DNA from: Leptolyngbya sp. CCY15150 | GTDB lineage: Bacteria > Cyanobacteriota > Cyanobacteriia > RECH01 | Length of the DNA: 64,000 nt | Assembly (NCBI RefSeq): GCF_016888135.1 | Contig: NZ_JACSWB010000217.1 | Coordinates: 124,001-188,000 of the forward strand | Direction: 5' to 3' | In this document: piece by piece, positions 8,247 through 17,510 of the stretch | Layout of the letters: each line of letters opens with the position of its first letter | How positions within the stretch are numbered: the first letter of the stretch is position 1 | Notes under the pieces: model-generated | Told to the model about the DNA's origin: nothing | Seen by the model: only the letters and a program-made list of their open reading frames with translations | The model's database searches: none | Translations under genes and position numbers: made by a program

Positions 8247-10082
8247 ATGCGCGATTTCTTTCGGTACGTCTTGGCTAGCTTTGTCGGGCTGCTGCTCTTT
8301 TCCACCCTCAGCGTCGGCGCACTGGTGGTGTTTATTCTGATGATTGCCCTGGGCTCTCGGGATACTGAACCCCTGGTCGAGAAAGACTCCATCCTGGTGT
8401 TTGACCTCTCCCTGGACATCACCGACTCCAACCCAGGCTCCAACCCTGCTGATTTGTTTAACGATGCCCTTTCCGGCAGCAGCACTCCCACGCCTATTTC
8501 CCTACGCACCGTCCTAGATACCCTCGAAGAAGCCGCCAACGACGATCGGATTGTGGGCATCTTCATCCAAGGCACCACCTCTGCCGAAGGGCGCGGATCG
8601 GGGTTTGCGACCCTGCGCGAGGTGCGGGAAGGGCTGCAGCAGTTTCAGGACAGCGGCAAGCCTATCTATGCCTACGAAACCGGCTGGCGTGAGCGCGACT
8701 ATTACATCACATCCTTAGCCGACTCGGTGATTCTCAATCCTACAGGCAGCATTGAACTGAATGGGTTTAGCGCCGAGACTCTATTTTTTGGAGATGCCTT
8801 CGAGCAGTACGGCATTGATGTGCAAATTATTCGCGCTGGGCAGTATAAATCCGCCGTGGAGCCCTTTACACGCAACAGCAATAGCCCCGAAAATCGCGAG
8901 CAGTCGCAGCAGCTTCTCAACGATCTCTGGAGCGAATTTCTCACCACCACGGCCAGCGATCGCTCCCTAGAGGTCAGCGATCTGCAGGCGATCGCCGATA
9001 GCCAAGCCATCCTCCTGCCCGAGGCAGCCCTAGAAGCAGGCTTGGTCGATCAAGTTGCCTATGCCGACGAGGTGATTGGCGAACTGCGCGAACTAACCGA
9101 CGAAACCGAATATTCCCCCAACGCGCCCTCCTTCCGCAACATTGGGCTCTCCGCCTATGCCCAAGCCATGGGCACGATCTCACCCAACCGACCCCGCTCC
9201 GAGAACCAGATTGCCGTAGTCTATGCCGATGGCACCATTGTCAGCGGCGAGGGGGGCGTTGGTCTGGTGGGGGGCGATCGCTTAGCCCGACAACTGCGGG
9301 ATCTGCGCCAAGATGAGGCCGTGAAAGCAGTCGTCCTGCGGGTGAACAGCCCTGGGGGTGGCGCGTCTCCCTCAGAAATTATCGCCCGCGAGGTGATGCT
9401 CACCCAGGCAGAAAAGCCGGTGATTGTCTCCATGGGCAGTATTGCCGCATCGGGCGGATACATGATTGCCGCCCATGGCGATCGCATCTTTGCATCTCCC
9501 AACACCATCACCGGATCGATTGGCGTCTTTGGTCTCGTTCTGAACGTACAGGAACTAGCCAACGAGAATGGTCTTACCTGGGACGTGGTGAAAACCGGCC
9601 CCTTCGCCGACAGCAACACCATTGCCCGCCCGCTCACGGAGCAAGAACTCTCCATTGGGCAACGGGTGGTGGATCAAATTTATGCCCGGTTTACCAACAT
9701 TGTGGCCGAGGGGCGTCCGCTGTCTTCAACCGATGTGGCCGCCGTGGCCCAGGGGCGAGTTTGGTCGGGCATTGACGCCCAACAGGTGGGGCTGGTGGAT
9801 GAGATCGGCGGACTAGAGGACGCGATCGCTGCCGCAGCAGAACAAGCTGAGCTAGGCGATGATTGGCAGCTCAACGAATATCCCCAACCGCGCACGTTTG
9901 AAGAGCAACTTTTTGAAAGCTTATTTGGTAGTCAACTGCGATCGCTGTTCCGTCCTACAGCCCAAGCTGATCCCCTCACTCAGGAATTTCATCACCTGCG
10001 GGGACAACTGCAGCAGCTTGAGGCTCTCGACGATCCTCGCGGTGTCTACCTATTACTGCCTTTCTTTCCTCAGATTAACTAG
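8247..10082 (+). CDS. sppA: Signal peptide peptidase SppA (67K type)
   Basis: SppA is a membrane serine protease that degrades signal peptides. Cyanobacterial homologues are linked to thylakoid protein turnover under high light. The 611-residue length marks the two-domain 67K form. One N-terminal membrane helix (about 8-36) anchors it. The Ser/Lys dyad is visible: Lys201 in RAGQYKSAVEPF and Ser395 in VIVSMGSIAASGGY, matching Lys209 and Ser409 of the E. coli enzyme by alignment from memory. A hairpin follows at 10102-10134 before convergent ftsZ. Confidence 0.95.
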   Translation: MRDFFRYVLASFVGLLLFSTLSVGALVVFILMIALGSRDTEPLVEKDSILVFDLSLDITDSNPGSNPADLFNDALSGSSTPTPISLRTVLDTLEEAANDDRIVGIFIQGTTSAEGRGSGFATLREVREGLQQFQDSGKPIYAYETGWRERDYYITSLADSVILNPTGSIELNGFSAETLFFGDAFEQYGIDVQIIRAGQYKSAVEPFTRNSNSPENREQSQQLLNDLWSEFLTTTASDRSLEVSDLQAIADSQAILLPEAALEAGLVDQVAYADEVIGELRELTDETEYSPNAPSFRNIGLSAYAQAMGTISPNRPRSENQIAVVYADGTIVSGEGGVGLVGGDRLARQLRDLRQDEAVKAVVLRVNSPGGGASPSEIIAREVMLTQAEKPVIVSMGSIAASGGYMIAAHGDRIFASPNTITGSIGVFGLVLNVQELANENGLTWDVVKTGPFADSNTIARPLTEQELSIGQRVVDQIYARFTNIVAEGRPLSSTDVAAVAQGRVWSGIDAQQVGLVDEIGGLEDAIAAAAEQAELGDDWQLNEYPQPRTFEEQLFESLFGSQLRSLFRPTAQADPLTQEFHHLRGQLQQLEALDDPRGVYLLLPFFPQIN

Positions 10083-10101
10083 CCCATCCAGCCTACCCAT
10101 C

Positions 10102-10134
10102 GCCCCAGCACCTCATCCTAGGGTGCCTTGGGGC
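10102..10134. terminator. Bidirectional terminator-like hairpin between sppA and ftsZ
   Basis: GCCCCAGCACC pairs with GGTGC-(CT)-TGGGGC around an 8- to 9-nt loop with a 2-nt bulge. It occupies the 79-bp convergent gap. There is no good U-tract on either side, so efficiency is uncertain. Confidence 0.55.
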
Positions 10135-10161
10135 AAACTTATTGCTGGGCTATCCTATGGA

Positions 10162-11352
10162 CTACCGGGTAGGACGACGTTTCTGGAGAAACTCAGGGAT
10201 GTCAAGACCACCTGAGGGTTTTGGACGAGGATCGGGGGACGGCGAGGCGGGCGGAGGAGCAGGCGATCGCTTCATGGGAGACACACGGGTTGCCGTTTGG
10301 GCTTGGGTGACCGGCACCTCAGGCGAAAACCCAGTGGCAATCACCGTAATCCGCACTTCTCCCTGCAGGCGATGATCCAGCACCGCCCCAAAAATGATGT
10401 TGGCATTGGGATCCACCGCTTCGTAGATGATTTCCGCAGCAGCATTCACCTCATGCAGCGTCAGATCATCGCCTCCGGTAATGTTGAAGACCACACCTTT
10501 CGCACCATCGATGGAAGACTCCAACAACGGTGATGAAATGGCGGTAATGGCAGCTTCTCGGGCCCGAGATTTACCCGAGCCAATTCCAATACCCATCAGC
10601 GCCGAGCCAGCATCGGCCATCACCGCACGCACATCGGCAAAGTCCACATTCACCAAGCCGGGGATGGTAATAATATCGGAAATACCCTGCACCCCTTGGC
10701 GCAAAATATCATCGGCGACCCGGAAAGCTTCCTGGACAGGGGTTTGCTCAGAGATCACCGACAGCAATTTATCGTTGGGAATCACAATCAGCGTATCCAC
10801 CCGACTCTGAAGGGCCTCAATGCCACCATCAGCCTGGCTCGTACGTCGTCGTCCCTCAAAGGTAAAGGGACGCGTGACCACGCCCACGGTCAGAGCACCG
10901 ATTTCCTTCGCTACCTCGGCCACAATAGGGGCTGCACCGGTGCCGGTACCGCCGCCCATGCCAGCGGTAATAAAGACGAGGTCGGATCCCTTCAGGGCAG
11001 CAGAAATTTCATCCCGCGACTCTTCAGCCGCCTTCTGCCCAATGGCAGGGTTGCCCCCTGCTCCTAGACCACGAGTAACTTTCTGCCCTATGTGAAGGCA
11101 GTTGTGGGAATCGTTGAGGGTCAAGGCCTGGGAGTCGGTATTCACCGACCAAAATTCTACTCCAGCAACCTCGCTAGCAATCATGCGGTTGACTGCATTA
11201 CAGCCGCCGCCCCCCACTCCAATGACTTTAATTCTGGCTACACTGCTCGACACAATTTCACCACTCCTGGGTTCGTCTGCCAGGGCATTATGGGCATCAT
11301 AAACCTGATTCAAATGATCTTTAGAATTTGTGAAAGGATTTGAAGCCGTCAT
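10162..11352 (-). CDS. ftsZ: Cell division protein FtsZ
   Basis: FtsZ is the tubulin-like GTPase that forms the Z-ring at the division site. The 396-residue product has an N-terminal extension of about 38 residues before [12 protein letters not shown], as is common in cyanobacteria. It has the tubulin signature GGGTGTG at 133-139, the T7-loop region NVDFADV, a disordered Pro-rich linker, and a C-terminal peptide [13 protein letters not shown] that docks FtsZ partners. ftsQ lies upstream on the same strand after a 415-bp gap, so ftsZ probably has its own promoter. Confidence 0.98.
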   Translation of the reverse strand: MTASNPFTNSKDHLNQVYDAHNALADEPRSGEIVSSSVARIKVIGVGGGGCNAVNRMIASEVAGVEFWSVNTDSQALTLNDSHNCLHIGQKVTRGLGAGGNPAIGQKAAEESRDEISAALKGSDLVFITAGMGGGTGTGAAPIVAEVAKEIGALTVGVVTRPFTFEGRRRTSQADGGIEALQSRVDTLIVIPNDKLLSVISEQTPVQEAFRVADDILRQGVQGISDIITIPGLVNVDFADVRAVMADAGSALMGIGIGSGKSRAREAAITAISSPLLESSIDGAKGVVFNITGGDDLTLHEVNAAAEIIYEAVDPNANIIFGAVLDHRLQGEVRITVIATGFSPEVPVTQAQTATRVSPMKRSPAPPPASPSPDPRPKPSGGLDIPEFLQKRRPTR

Positions 11353-11767
11353 CGATATATGGATTTTCCTTATCAGGTTACTCAGGGGATGCCACCACTA
11401 TATTCGCGGCTGAGCTGATGATCAAAAAAAACATCACATCAGGAGCACCGGATGCAAGAATCCCCACCCTCGGACAACTCTAGACAACTATAGGGTAACT
11501 TGCAGCAAAAACCAACAATTCCTCCTAAACATGGGTTCTGCTAGGAACCAAGAAGGCTACTGGGGCAAGTCTTCGGTGACTATCAGAAGAACGTAGCTAG
11601 AGCGGCATGATCAACCAAGACTCAGTCATCTTCTATGGGTATACGTTTCCCTCTTGCCCTTACCAATCATGCTAACTGACAAATTCTAGACTACTGTCAG
11701 CAAAACGGCCCGTTCCCGCGCAGGACTATTAAGAAACTTATATCCCTAGAAACTCAGCCGTTAACGA
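11353..11767 (-). promoter_or_regulatory. ftsZ upstream region (415 bp, no gene)
   Basis: No coding sequence is seen. It must hold the ftsZ promoter. A short direct repeat (ACAACTCTAG, ACAACTATAG) lies at 11475-11494 with a 10-bp period, which could be a regulator site on one face of the helix. No confident -10/-35 pair was chosen. Confidence 0.4.
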
Positions 11768-12709
11768 TTAATTAGGCTCTGGGCTGTTGTTTTCTTGGGG
11801 CAGCACCTCCACCGGCGGCAGACTGGAGGGCACTATACCTAGCTCTTGCAGCAACGGCGACTCTGGGTTGCGTAGATCAATATAGTCCAGATTCCCTATA
11901 TCAATGTGCTGGGGCAACGTACGCAGTTGATCGAGCACCTGTAGTTGATAGGGAAAGCGATCGCTGTAGGGGCCAAAATGAACCATACCCAATTCTGTAG
12001 ATAGCACCAAATTACTAGGATCACGCCAGTCAACCTCATAGATGGATAGGGGGGACTGGTATAAGACTTGGTATAACTGAGACCACTGACTGCGCTGGTG
12101 TTCTTGCATACCTCGCACCTTCAGCTCCGGGAGAGACAGAGAGTCATCTAAGGCTACATAGGCAGATAGGGACATCCAAAATCCCTTTTCATCAATCAAC
12201 CCTACGTGAGCCATGGGATCGCTATCGGTTGCGGCAGCTTCGACCCGTAGATCCGGGCTGGCAGAGGCATTCCCTCGGATGAGGACAGCTACGGGTCGGC
12301 GCTCCTGAAGTTGCACATTCAGCCCCGGTGGCAAGAGTCGCCGGGTGACGGTCGCTTCTTCAATGGGCCCTTGGGCTTCTAAATAGTCAGCGATCGCGTT
12401 GGGATCAAGATGTAGCAACGATTGAGGATAGGTGATCGGTAGCAGGGAGTGAATCGCATCAACCGAGAGCAGCTCATTGCCCTCAACGGTCACTTGATCG
12501 ACGCGATGTAGAATCCACACTGGCTGGGTTGTGACCCATACCAGTCCACCGGCCATCCCCACAACTAAGCCTGTTCGCCAAAGCGATCGCAGAAATCGCC
12601 ATCGTCGCTGACGGCGAAGCAACTGACGACGTTGGGCAAGATCAGTACGAGAGACAGAAACAAGGTCAGTCATCTCAGGGTCAGGAACACTATAGAGACG
12701 AGGGTACAA
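11768..12709 (-). CDS. ftsQ: Cell division protein FtsQ/DivIB
   Basis: FtsQ is a bitopic divisome protein that links early and late division proteins. The 313-residue product has a basic cytoplasmic N-terminus (RRQLLRRQRRWRFLRSLW), one membrane helix at about 47-65, and then a POTRA domain starting VDQVTVEGNELLSVDAI. The beta domain includes RRLLPPGLNVQLQERRPVAVL. The C-terminal tail is Pro/Glu-rich. It lies directly upstream of ftsZ, a common cyanobacterial arrangement. Confidence 0.92.
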   Translation of the reverse strand: MYPRLYSVPDPEMTDLVSVSRTDLAQRRQLLRRQRRWRFLRSLWRTGLVVGMAGGLVWVTTQPVWILHRVDQVTVEGNELLSVDAIHSLLPITYPQSLLHLDPNAIADYLEAQGPIEEATVTRRLLPPGLNVQLQERRPVAVLIRGNASASPDLRVEAAATDSDPMAHVGLIDEKGFWMSLSAYVALDDSLSLPELKVRGMQEHQRSQWSQLYQVLYQSPLSIYEVDWRDPSNLVLSTELGMVHFGPYSDRFPYQLQVLDQLRTLPQHIDIGNLDYIDLRNPESPLLQELGIVPSSLPPVEVLPQENNSPEPN

Positions 12710-12926
12710 CGATCATTCGAGGCAGCCTTCCCAGCATCCGCTTAGATTAGCCGATGGGCTTGCCGATGGGGCAACCCTGCATGAGGTTTCCCGCAGATCC
12801 ACACACTCCAGACAAGCTCGGCAGACACCGACGCGAGACCGGGGGATGAGCATTGCGAATCATGTAGCCATGACCCAGGCTCAGGAACGGCGCTGCTCGT
12901 GGTCTGGGCCTGGGCAAGAGACGTGA

Positions 12927-13388
12927 TTAAGCCTCAGGACTGAGCGTAAGCTGCTGACGATGGCGTTCAAGATACATGCCCCATTTTAGAGCGAGGGGCA
13001 GCTCGGTAAAGGGAATGCAAGCAGGGGCGGAAGTATGTCTCAGGTGTAGGGCAAGTTGAATGCGACGCTTGGATGGAGCGATCGCCTCTTGTTGCTCTAG
13101 AGCCATAAATTGGTCGGCAGGAATCTCCTCCGAACCGTGGTTGACCGTGATGCGCACAATATCAGCGATCGCCACATGGTGTAGATCAACGGGGCCACGA
13201 CGGGTGGGTTTGCCCCAGGTGAGGCGATCGCCCGTCTGCCCTAGCATGGCATAAATATCGTATTTTGCCCGCTCAAAGTCGGATGCCCAAACCTTATAGG
13301 CCTCTAGTTTTTGGTATTCATTCCATCCAGCCCAGGCTAGCCCGATAAACAACGCCAGCAGCGGTAACCACATTAGCCCGCGTTCCAT
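12927..13388 (-). CDS. Conserved hypothetical membrane-anchored protein
   Basis: The 153-residue product has an N-terminal hydrophobic helix (about 5-21, MWLPLLALFIGLAWAGW) and a soluble, mostly charged domain with GDRLTWGKPTRRGPVDL and VADIV-type strands. I do not recognise the family. It lies alone between ftsQ and a divergent subtilase and uses codons like its neighbours, so it looks like a real gene. Its role could be envelope-related, but nothing in the sequence proves this. Confidence 0.65.
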   Translation of the reverse strand: MERGLMWLPLLALFIGLAWAGWNEYQKLEAYKVWASDFERAKYDIYAMLGQTGDRLTWGKPTRRGPVDLHHVAIADIVRITVNHGSEEIPADQFMALEQQEAIAPSKRRIQLALHLRHTSAPACIPFTELPLALKWGMYLERHRQQLTLSPEA

Positions 13389-13506
13389 TGCCCCTACCCT
13401 TTAGCGCAGCGATTCTCTCAACTGTAGCAAGATTCGATCCCGACCCAACAGCCCGACCCCGAGCAGAGTGAGCTATGGTAGGAAAAATTCTGTCACTCGC
13501 CAAGCC

Positions 13507-15291
13507 ATGAAACGACTACTGCTGCTGGGACTATTTTTGGGGGGACTGATCTGGGCCGTGGCGACGGCTCCCCAATTGATGAATCGGGGTGACTATACCT
13601 CACTCCTGCTCGACTTTCGAGATGATCTGCCTGCGGAAACGGTGACCCAATACCTAGAGGCGATCGCTCAAGAAACCGGACAGACGCCCATCCTCAACAG
13701 TTCCTTTTCCAACGAGCAGCAGTTGTATGTCATCGAAGGCGATCGCTCCCTTCTGCGTAGTCTGAAGCGATCGCCTTTGGGATCCGATTTGGAGTCAGTT
13801 GGCCCCAACTTTCTCTATTCTATTCAAGCGATCCCCAACGATCCCGACTACAGCAAGCAGTGGAATCTCCGCAGCATCAATATGGAGCGGGCTTGGGATG
13901 ATGCCCAGGGCGAGGGAATTACGGTAGCCGTGATCGATACGGGCATCACCCCGGTGCCTGATCTTAAAGACACCACCTTCGTGGCCGGCTACGACTTCGT
14001 CAACAACCAGGTGGAGGCGTTGGACGATAACGGCCACGGCACCCATGTGGCCGGCACCATCGCCCAATCCACCAACAATGGCTATGGGGTGGCGGGTATT
14101 GCTTACAAAGCCAAACTCATGCCTCTCAAGGTCTTGAGCGCAGAAGGCAGCGGTACCGTATCCGACATTGCCGAAGCCATCCGCTTTGCCGCCGACCACG
14201 GAGCTGACGTGATCAACATGAGCATGGGTGGCTTTGGTGACAGCCAAGTGCTGCAGGATGCGATCGCCTATGCCCACCAACGCAAGGTGGTGATTGTGGC
14301 CGCAGCGGGCAATGCCAATGCCAATGCCGCTGCCTTCCCAGCCCGCTATGCCAACGTAATTGCCGTCTCCGCCCTAGATGCCACCGGCGTCAAAGCACCC
14401 TACTCCAACTTTGGGGCTGGAGTTGACCTTGCTGCTCCCGGCGGAAGCTTGGGGCAGGAGAGTGATGCGGGTGGAATTTTACAAGAAACCCTCGATCCAG
14501 CAACCGGGAATCCCGCATGGCGATCGCTCCAGGGTACCAGCATGGCCGCGCCCCACGTGGCGGGGGTTGCCGCCCTGCTCAAATCCGTCGGCATCGATGA
14601 TCCTGAGGAAATCGCCACCCTGCTGAAAACCTCCGCCCGTACCGTCGAGAACGACACCCTCAACCACTATGGCGCTGGACAACTGGATGCCGGAGCCGCC
14701 GTCACGCTTGCCCTGCAGGGACAGCTCAACCTCCGCGACTTTTTCCGCTGGTTTAAGAATCAGGGCTATCTCAACCTGCGCTTTTGGTTTGATGGCGGCA
14801 TTATCGCCTTCTGGCCAAAAGTAGCCATGGTGCTGGGTTCCTACCTCTTGGCTTGGGTGTTGCGCAATTATCTGCCGGGACTCGGGGGTTGGGCCTTGTC
14901 GAGCGGGTTGATTGCTGGCAGTTCGGGTCTATTTTTCCTGCGAGGGCTCTATATCTACGACCTACCCCAATGGCCCCTGCGGGTCATGGGTAGTTCTCTG
15001 ACCGAACTCGGCGGTGCTATTCAAGGTAGCGCGGTGCTCAATCCCCTATTTGCTAGCGTCCTGATTCCCTTGGGCTGCCTAGCGGTCTTGCTGGGGCATC
15101 CCGGCGGTCGGTTACTCACCATCGGCACCAGCTTGGGTATGACAGCGGCGCTCACGGTCAGCGCAGTCTTGAGTTATCCAGTCCTCGGGCTCGGCAGTGG
15201 AGCGATCGCCCAAGGATTTTTGTTGGTGAATGCCTTGCTCTGCTTCGCCATTGCCAATCTAGCCGCCAAGACAGAGGTATCCCCCCGATGA
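13507..15291 (+). CDS. Membrane-anchored subtilisin-like serine protease (S8 family)
   Basis: The 594-residue product starts at ATG 13507; an earlier in-frame start would add 13 unlikely residues. It has a signal/anchor helix (about 3-22), an inhibitor-like propeptide (about 30-105), then the S8 catalytic domain. Asp144 lies in VAVIDTGI, His177 in NGHGTHVAG, oxyanion Asn in AAAGNANA and Ser345 in GTSMAAPH. After about residue 405 come several hydrophobic segments (FWPKVAMVLGSYLLAWV, GLIAGSSGLFFL, then two or three more), so the protease is tied to a membrane at both ends. A 75-residue gene overlaps its stop. Confidence 0.9.
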   Translation: MKRLLLLGLFLGGLIWAVATAPQLMNRGDYTSLLLDFRDDLPAETVTQYLEAIAQETGQTPILNSSFSNEQQLYVIEGDRSLLRSLKRSPLGSDLESVGPNFLYSIQAIPNDPDYSKQWNLRSINMERAWDDAQGEGITVAVIDTGITPVPDLKDTTFVAGYDFVNNQVEALDDNGHGTHVAGTIAQSTNNGYGVAGIAYKAKLMPLKVLSAEGSGTVSDIAEAIRFAADHGADVINMSMGGFGDSQVLQDAIAYAHQRKVVIVAAAGNANANAAAFPARYANVIAVSALDATGVKAPYSNFGAGVDLAAPGGSLGQESDAGGILQETLDPATGNPAWRSLQGTSMAAPHVAGVAALLKSVGIDDPEEIATLLKTSARTVENDTLNHYGAGQLDAGAAVTLALQGQLNLRDFFRWFKNQGYLNLRFWFDGGIIAFWPKVAMVLGSYLLAWVLRNYLPGLGGWALSSGLIAGSSGLFFLRGLYIYDLPQWPLRVMGSSLTELGGAIQGSAVLNPLFASVLIPLGCLAVLLGHPGGRLLTIGTSLGMTAALTVSAVLSYPVLGLGSGAIAQGFLLVNALLCFAIANLAAKTEVSPR

Positions 15292-15515
15292 GCACTGTTC
15301 ACCTCAGCGGCACCATCCAGCGGGTCACCCTGGGCATGGGGGCTTGGACATTGGTGACCGACCAAGGCGACACCTATGAGCTGCACCGCCCACCCGCAGA
15401 CCTGTGCAATGCAGGACTCGCGGTGACAGTTCAAGGGCAGATCCGTTCCGACATCGCGACCCTAGCCATGGTAGGCCCCGTTCTGGAGATCAAAACGTTT
15501 TCCATCGTCGAGTAG
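15288..15515 (+). CDS. Small conserved protein overlapping the subtilase stop
   Basis: The 75-residue product starts inside the protease stop (ATGA), so translation is probably coupled. The sequence is rich in short beta strands (VHLSGTIQRVTLGMGAW, TLVTDQGDTYEL, VTVQGQIRSDI) and suggests a small OB-fold-like barrel. There is no signal or helix. I do not know the family name. An accessory role to the protease is inferred only from the overlap. Confidence 0.7.
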   Translation: MSTVHLSGTIQRVTLGMGAWTLVTDQGDTYELHRPPADLCNAGLAVTVQGQIRSDIATLAMVGPVLEIKTFSIVE

Positions 15516-15555
15516 CCAGCTTGCGGTTTAAAACCGGCTGGCTGACAACGACTTG

Positions 15556-15589
15556 AAGCCCCTCACTCCCAACCCCTCTCCCAGAAGGG
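15556..15589. repeat. Fragment resembling the dispersed CCCTCACCCCCAACCCCTCTCCC-type cyanobacterial repeat
   Basis: GCCCCTCACTCCCAACCCC continues into CTCTCCCAGAAGGG. It resembles a pyrimidine-rich interspersed repeat often seen in cyanobacterial intergenic DNA. Only one partial copy is visible here, so the assignment rests on memory of that repeat. Confidence 0.35.
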
Positions 15590-15711
15590 TCTACCCATAC
15601 ATACAAGTCCAAAACCTGGGACACCAATCCTGAAGCTCGCAGAGTGCTGTTAGACGCAGTCATAACGCACCGCTTATGGGGCTTGGGGGCGATCGCCCAC
15701 CAATTCATTTG

Positions 15712-15729
15712 CACAACTGCGCAATTGTG
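15712..15729. promoter_or_regulatory. Near-perfect 18-bp palindrome upstream of arsR, probable ArsR operator
   Basis: CACAACTGCGCAATTGTG is a dyad with one mismatched pair, ending 13 bp before the arsR ATG. A weaker relative (TGCAATTATGCA, 15736-15747) spans the start codon. ArsR/SmtB repressors bind such 12- to 18-bp imperfect palindromes overlapping their own promoters, so this is the likely operator. Confidence 0.65.
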
Positions 15730-15742
15730 ACATCGTGCAATT

Positions 15743-16102
15743 ATGCAATCAGAAACTGTTATTGAATCGCTTTTAGCGCTTGCCCAAGAAACGAGGCTGG
15801 CTGCCTACCGCCTGCTCGTTCGTGCAGGGCCTGCGGGTCTACCAGCAGGAGACATTGCGGAGGCTTTGAGCGCCCACCCTTCTACCATGTCTCGGCATCT
15901 TGCACAGCTAGAACGAGCTCATCTAATCCACTCTTGGCGTGTTCAACGGCAAGTATTCTATGCGATCCACTGGGATGGAACGAGGCAGCTTCTGCAGTTT
16001 CTCACGGAGGATTGCTGCAAAGCAGACCCATTAGTTTGGTGTGACGACCAGTCTGAAAACTGCACAGGTCAACAGAACCTAGGAGAAAACCATGAGCTTT
16101 GA
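15743..16102 (+). CDS. arsR: ArsR-family arsenic-responsive repressor with C-terminal cysteine cluster
   Basis: The 119-residue winged-helix repressor has the helix-turn-helix [23 protein letters not shown]. It lacks the classic ELCVCDL metal box in the DNA-binding helix. Instead it has Cys91-Cys92, Cys100 and Cys107 near the C-terminus ([12 protein letters not shown]). This resembles the Cys-Cys-x-Cys arsenite site described for Acidithiobacillus-type ArsR. The gene ends 11 bp inside arsH, so the two are translationally coupled and probably arsenite-induced through the upstream palindrome. Confidence 0.88.
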   Translation: MQSETVIESLLALAQETRLAAYRLLVRAGPAGLPAGDIAEALSAHPSTMSRHLAQLERAHLIHSWRVQRQVFYAIHWDGTRQLLQFLTEDCCKADPLVWCDDQSENCTGQQNLGENHEL

Positions 16103-16751
16103 TCACAAACCTAGAATTCTTTTTCTTTATGGTTCTTTGCGAGAACGCTCCTACAGTCGTTTACTTGCGGAAGAAGCTGCCAGAATTATTGAAGAATTCG
16201 GTGCAGAGGTTCGGTTTTTTCATCCCCATGAGTTGCCTCTCCATGCAAGCGTTCCCGATACTCATCCTAAGGTTCAGGAGCTCAGAGACCTTGTCAACTG
16301 GTCAGAAGGGCAAGTCTGGTCAAGCCCAGAGATGCACGGAACAATGAGTGGTCTACTCAAACATCAAATTGACTGGATTCCGCTCAGTATGGGAGCAGTG
16401 CGACCGACGCAAGGCAAAACCCTCGCCGTGATGCAGGTGTGTGGCGGTTCACAATCCTACAATGCCGTCAATACACTGCGCGTGTTAGGGCGTTGGATGC
16501 GAATGTTCACGATTCCCAATCAGTCGTCTGTGCCAAAAGCCTATCAAGAATTTAATGAAGATGGGACGATGAAAGACTCGCCCTACCGCGATCGCGTTGT
16601 CGATGTGATGGAAGAGCTTTACAAGTTCACGCTGCTGTTACGTGACAAAGTTGATTACCTAACCGATCGCTATAGTGAACGCAAAGAAGAAACTGAACGA
16701 CAGGCGAGAGACATTGTCAGCCAATCCATGGGTTCAGCCTCTAGTTCATAA
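16092..16751 (+). CDS. arsH: Arsenical resistance protein ArsH (NADPH-dependent FMN reductase)
   Basis: ArsH is a flavodoxin-fold oxidoreductase that oxidises toxic trivalent methylarsenicals and can act as an azo/quinone reductase. The 219-residue product shows the FMN phosphate loop [12 protein letters not shown] (about 13-24), [19 protein letters not shown] around the flavin, and [24 protein letters not shown], all ArsH hallmarks. An RBS-like AGGAGA lies 8 bp upstream of the ATG, inside arsR. No arsB, acr3, arsC or arsM is adjacent. Confidence 0.93.
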   Translation: MSFDHKPRILFLYGSLRERSYSRLLAEEAARIIEEFGAEVRFFHPHELPLHASVPDTHPKVQELRDLVNWSEGQVWSSPEMHGTMSGLLKHQIDWIPLSMGAVRPTQGKTLAVMQVCGGSQSYNAVNTLRVLGRWMRMFTIPNQSSVPKAYQEFNEDGTMKDSPYRDRVVDVMEELYKFTLLLRDKVDYLTDRYSERKEETERQARDIVSQSMGSASSS

Positions 16752-16772
16752 CTAAGGTTTGTCAGGCAGGGT

Positions 16773-17510
16773 TCAAACCGATGCGGCCTTCAACACCCCA
16801 TAGGTTACAGGCGTAGCGATCGCCACATCAACCACCGATCGCTGGGTCAGGCTTCGCCAATGGGCCGTCAATAGATCTGGCGTTTGACAGCCCACACTGG
16901 CGATCGCTGCCTCGGTGGGAAACGGCCATAGTCGGTCAAATATGAGATCATCAGCCAGGATCACCACCTGCAGCATGTAAACCGCTGGGGGAGCCGAGAG
17001 CGATCGCAGCAGATTTCCCCCCAGACGATAGAGGGATTGGCGCTGCCGATCGGATAGATGTAGGGGCTGTAGGTAGGGCATGGTGGGGCGATCGCTGCCC
17101 TGGATATCGACCTCATGCACCGGAGCGATCGCTTCTGCATAGAGCGGCCCTCGCGCCGTCCAGACAATCGGCACCTGAATCGTGCCCGTGCCCGTGCTGT
17201 GACCCCAGGTATCGGCCACCCAGCGCCGCAGTCCGTCAACATCGCGGCAGCGGGCATAGATCGACTGCCCTGGAAATTCTAGATCCGCTGACATATCCAA
17301 GGTAAGCGGACAGAGAATGGCGTCTGGATCCGCATCTTGCCAAGCCTGCCCCACCTGGGACGCCGCCAAGCAGGTCACAGAATCGCCGGTTGAGGTCACA
17401 GGATCGGCAGCGATCGCCTTTTGTAGGGCCATGAGTCGCTGATCCATTTCAGATCCCGTACGGTTCAGAGAGCGATCGCCATCATCCACCGCAATCAGTA
17501 CCGTGACCAC
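16773..17510 (-). CDS. Hypothetical protein, weak ATP-grasp/PurK-like C-terminal resemblance
   Basis: The 245-residue product begins with GTG (MVTVLIAVDDGD) directly abutting the TAG stop of the upstream coiled-coil gene, so the two are co-translated. It has no signal or helices. The middle (ARGPLYAEAIAPVHEVD, then LSDRQRQSLYRLGGNLLRSL) weakly recalls the core of N5-CAIR synthetase-type ATP-grasp proteins, but no nucleotide-binding residues can be assigned. I treat it as an unassigned cyanobacterial protein. Confidence 0.6.
   Translation of the reverse strand: MVTVLIAVDDGDRSLNRTGSEMDQRLMALQKAIAADPVTSTGDSVTCLAASQVGQAWQDADPDAILCPLTLDMSADLEFPGQSIYARCRDVDGLRRWVADTWGHSTGTGTIQVPIVWTARGPLYAEAIAPVHEVDIQGSDRPTMPYLQPLHLSDRQRQSLYRLGGNLLRSLSAPPAVYMLQVVILADDLIFDRLWPFPTEAAIASVGCQTPDLLTAHWRSLTQRSVVDVAIATPVTYGVLKAASV

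Noticed and set aside
13795-14280. 161-codon antisense ORF in the subtilase
   Set aside because: Lies opposite the catalytic domain with conserved Asp and His motifs; composition is that of a shadow frame.
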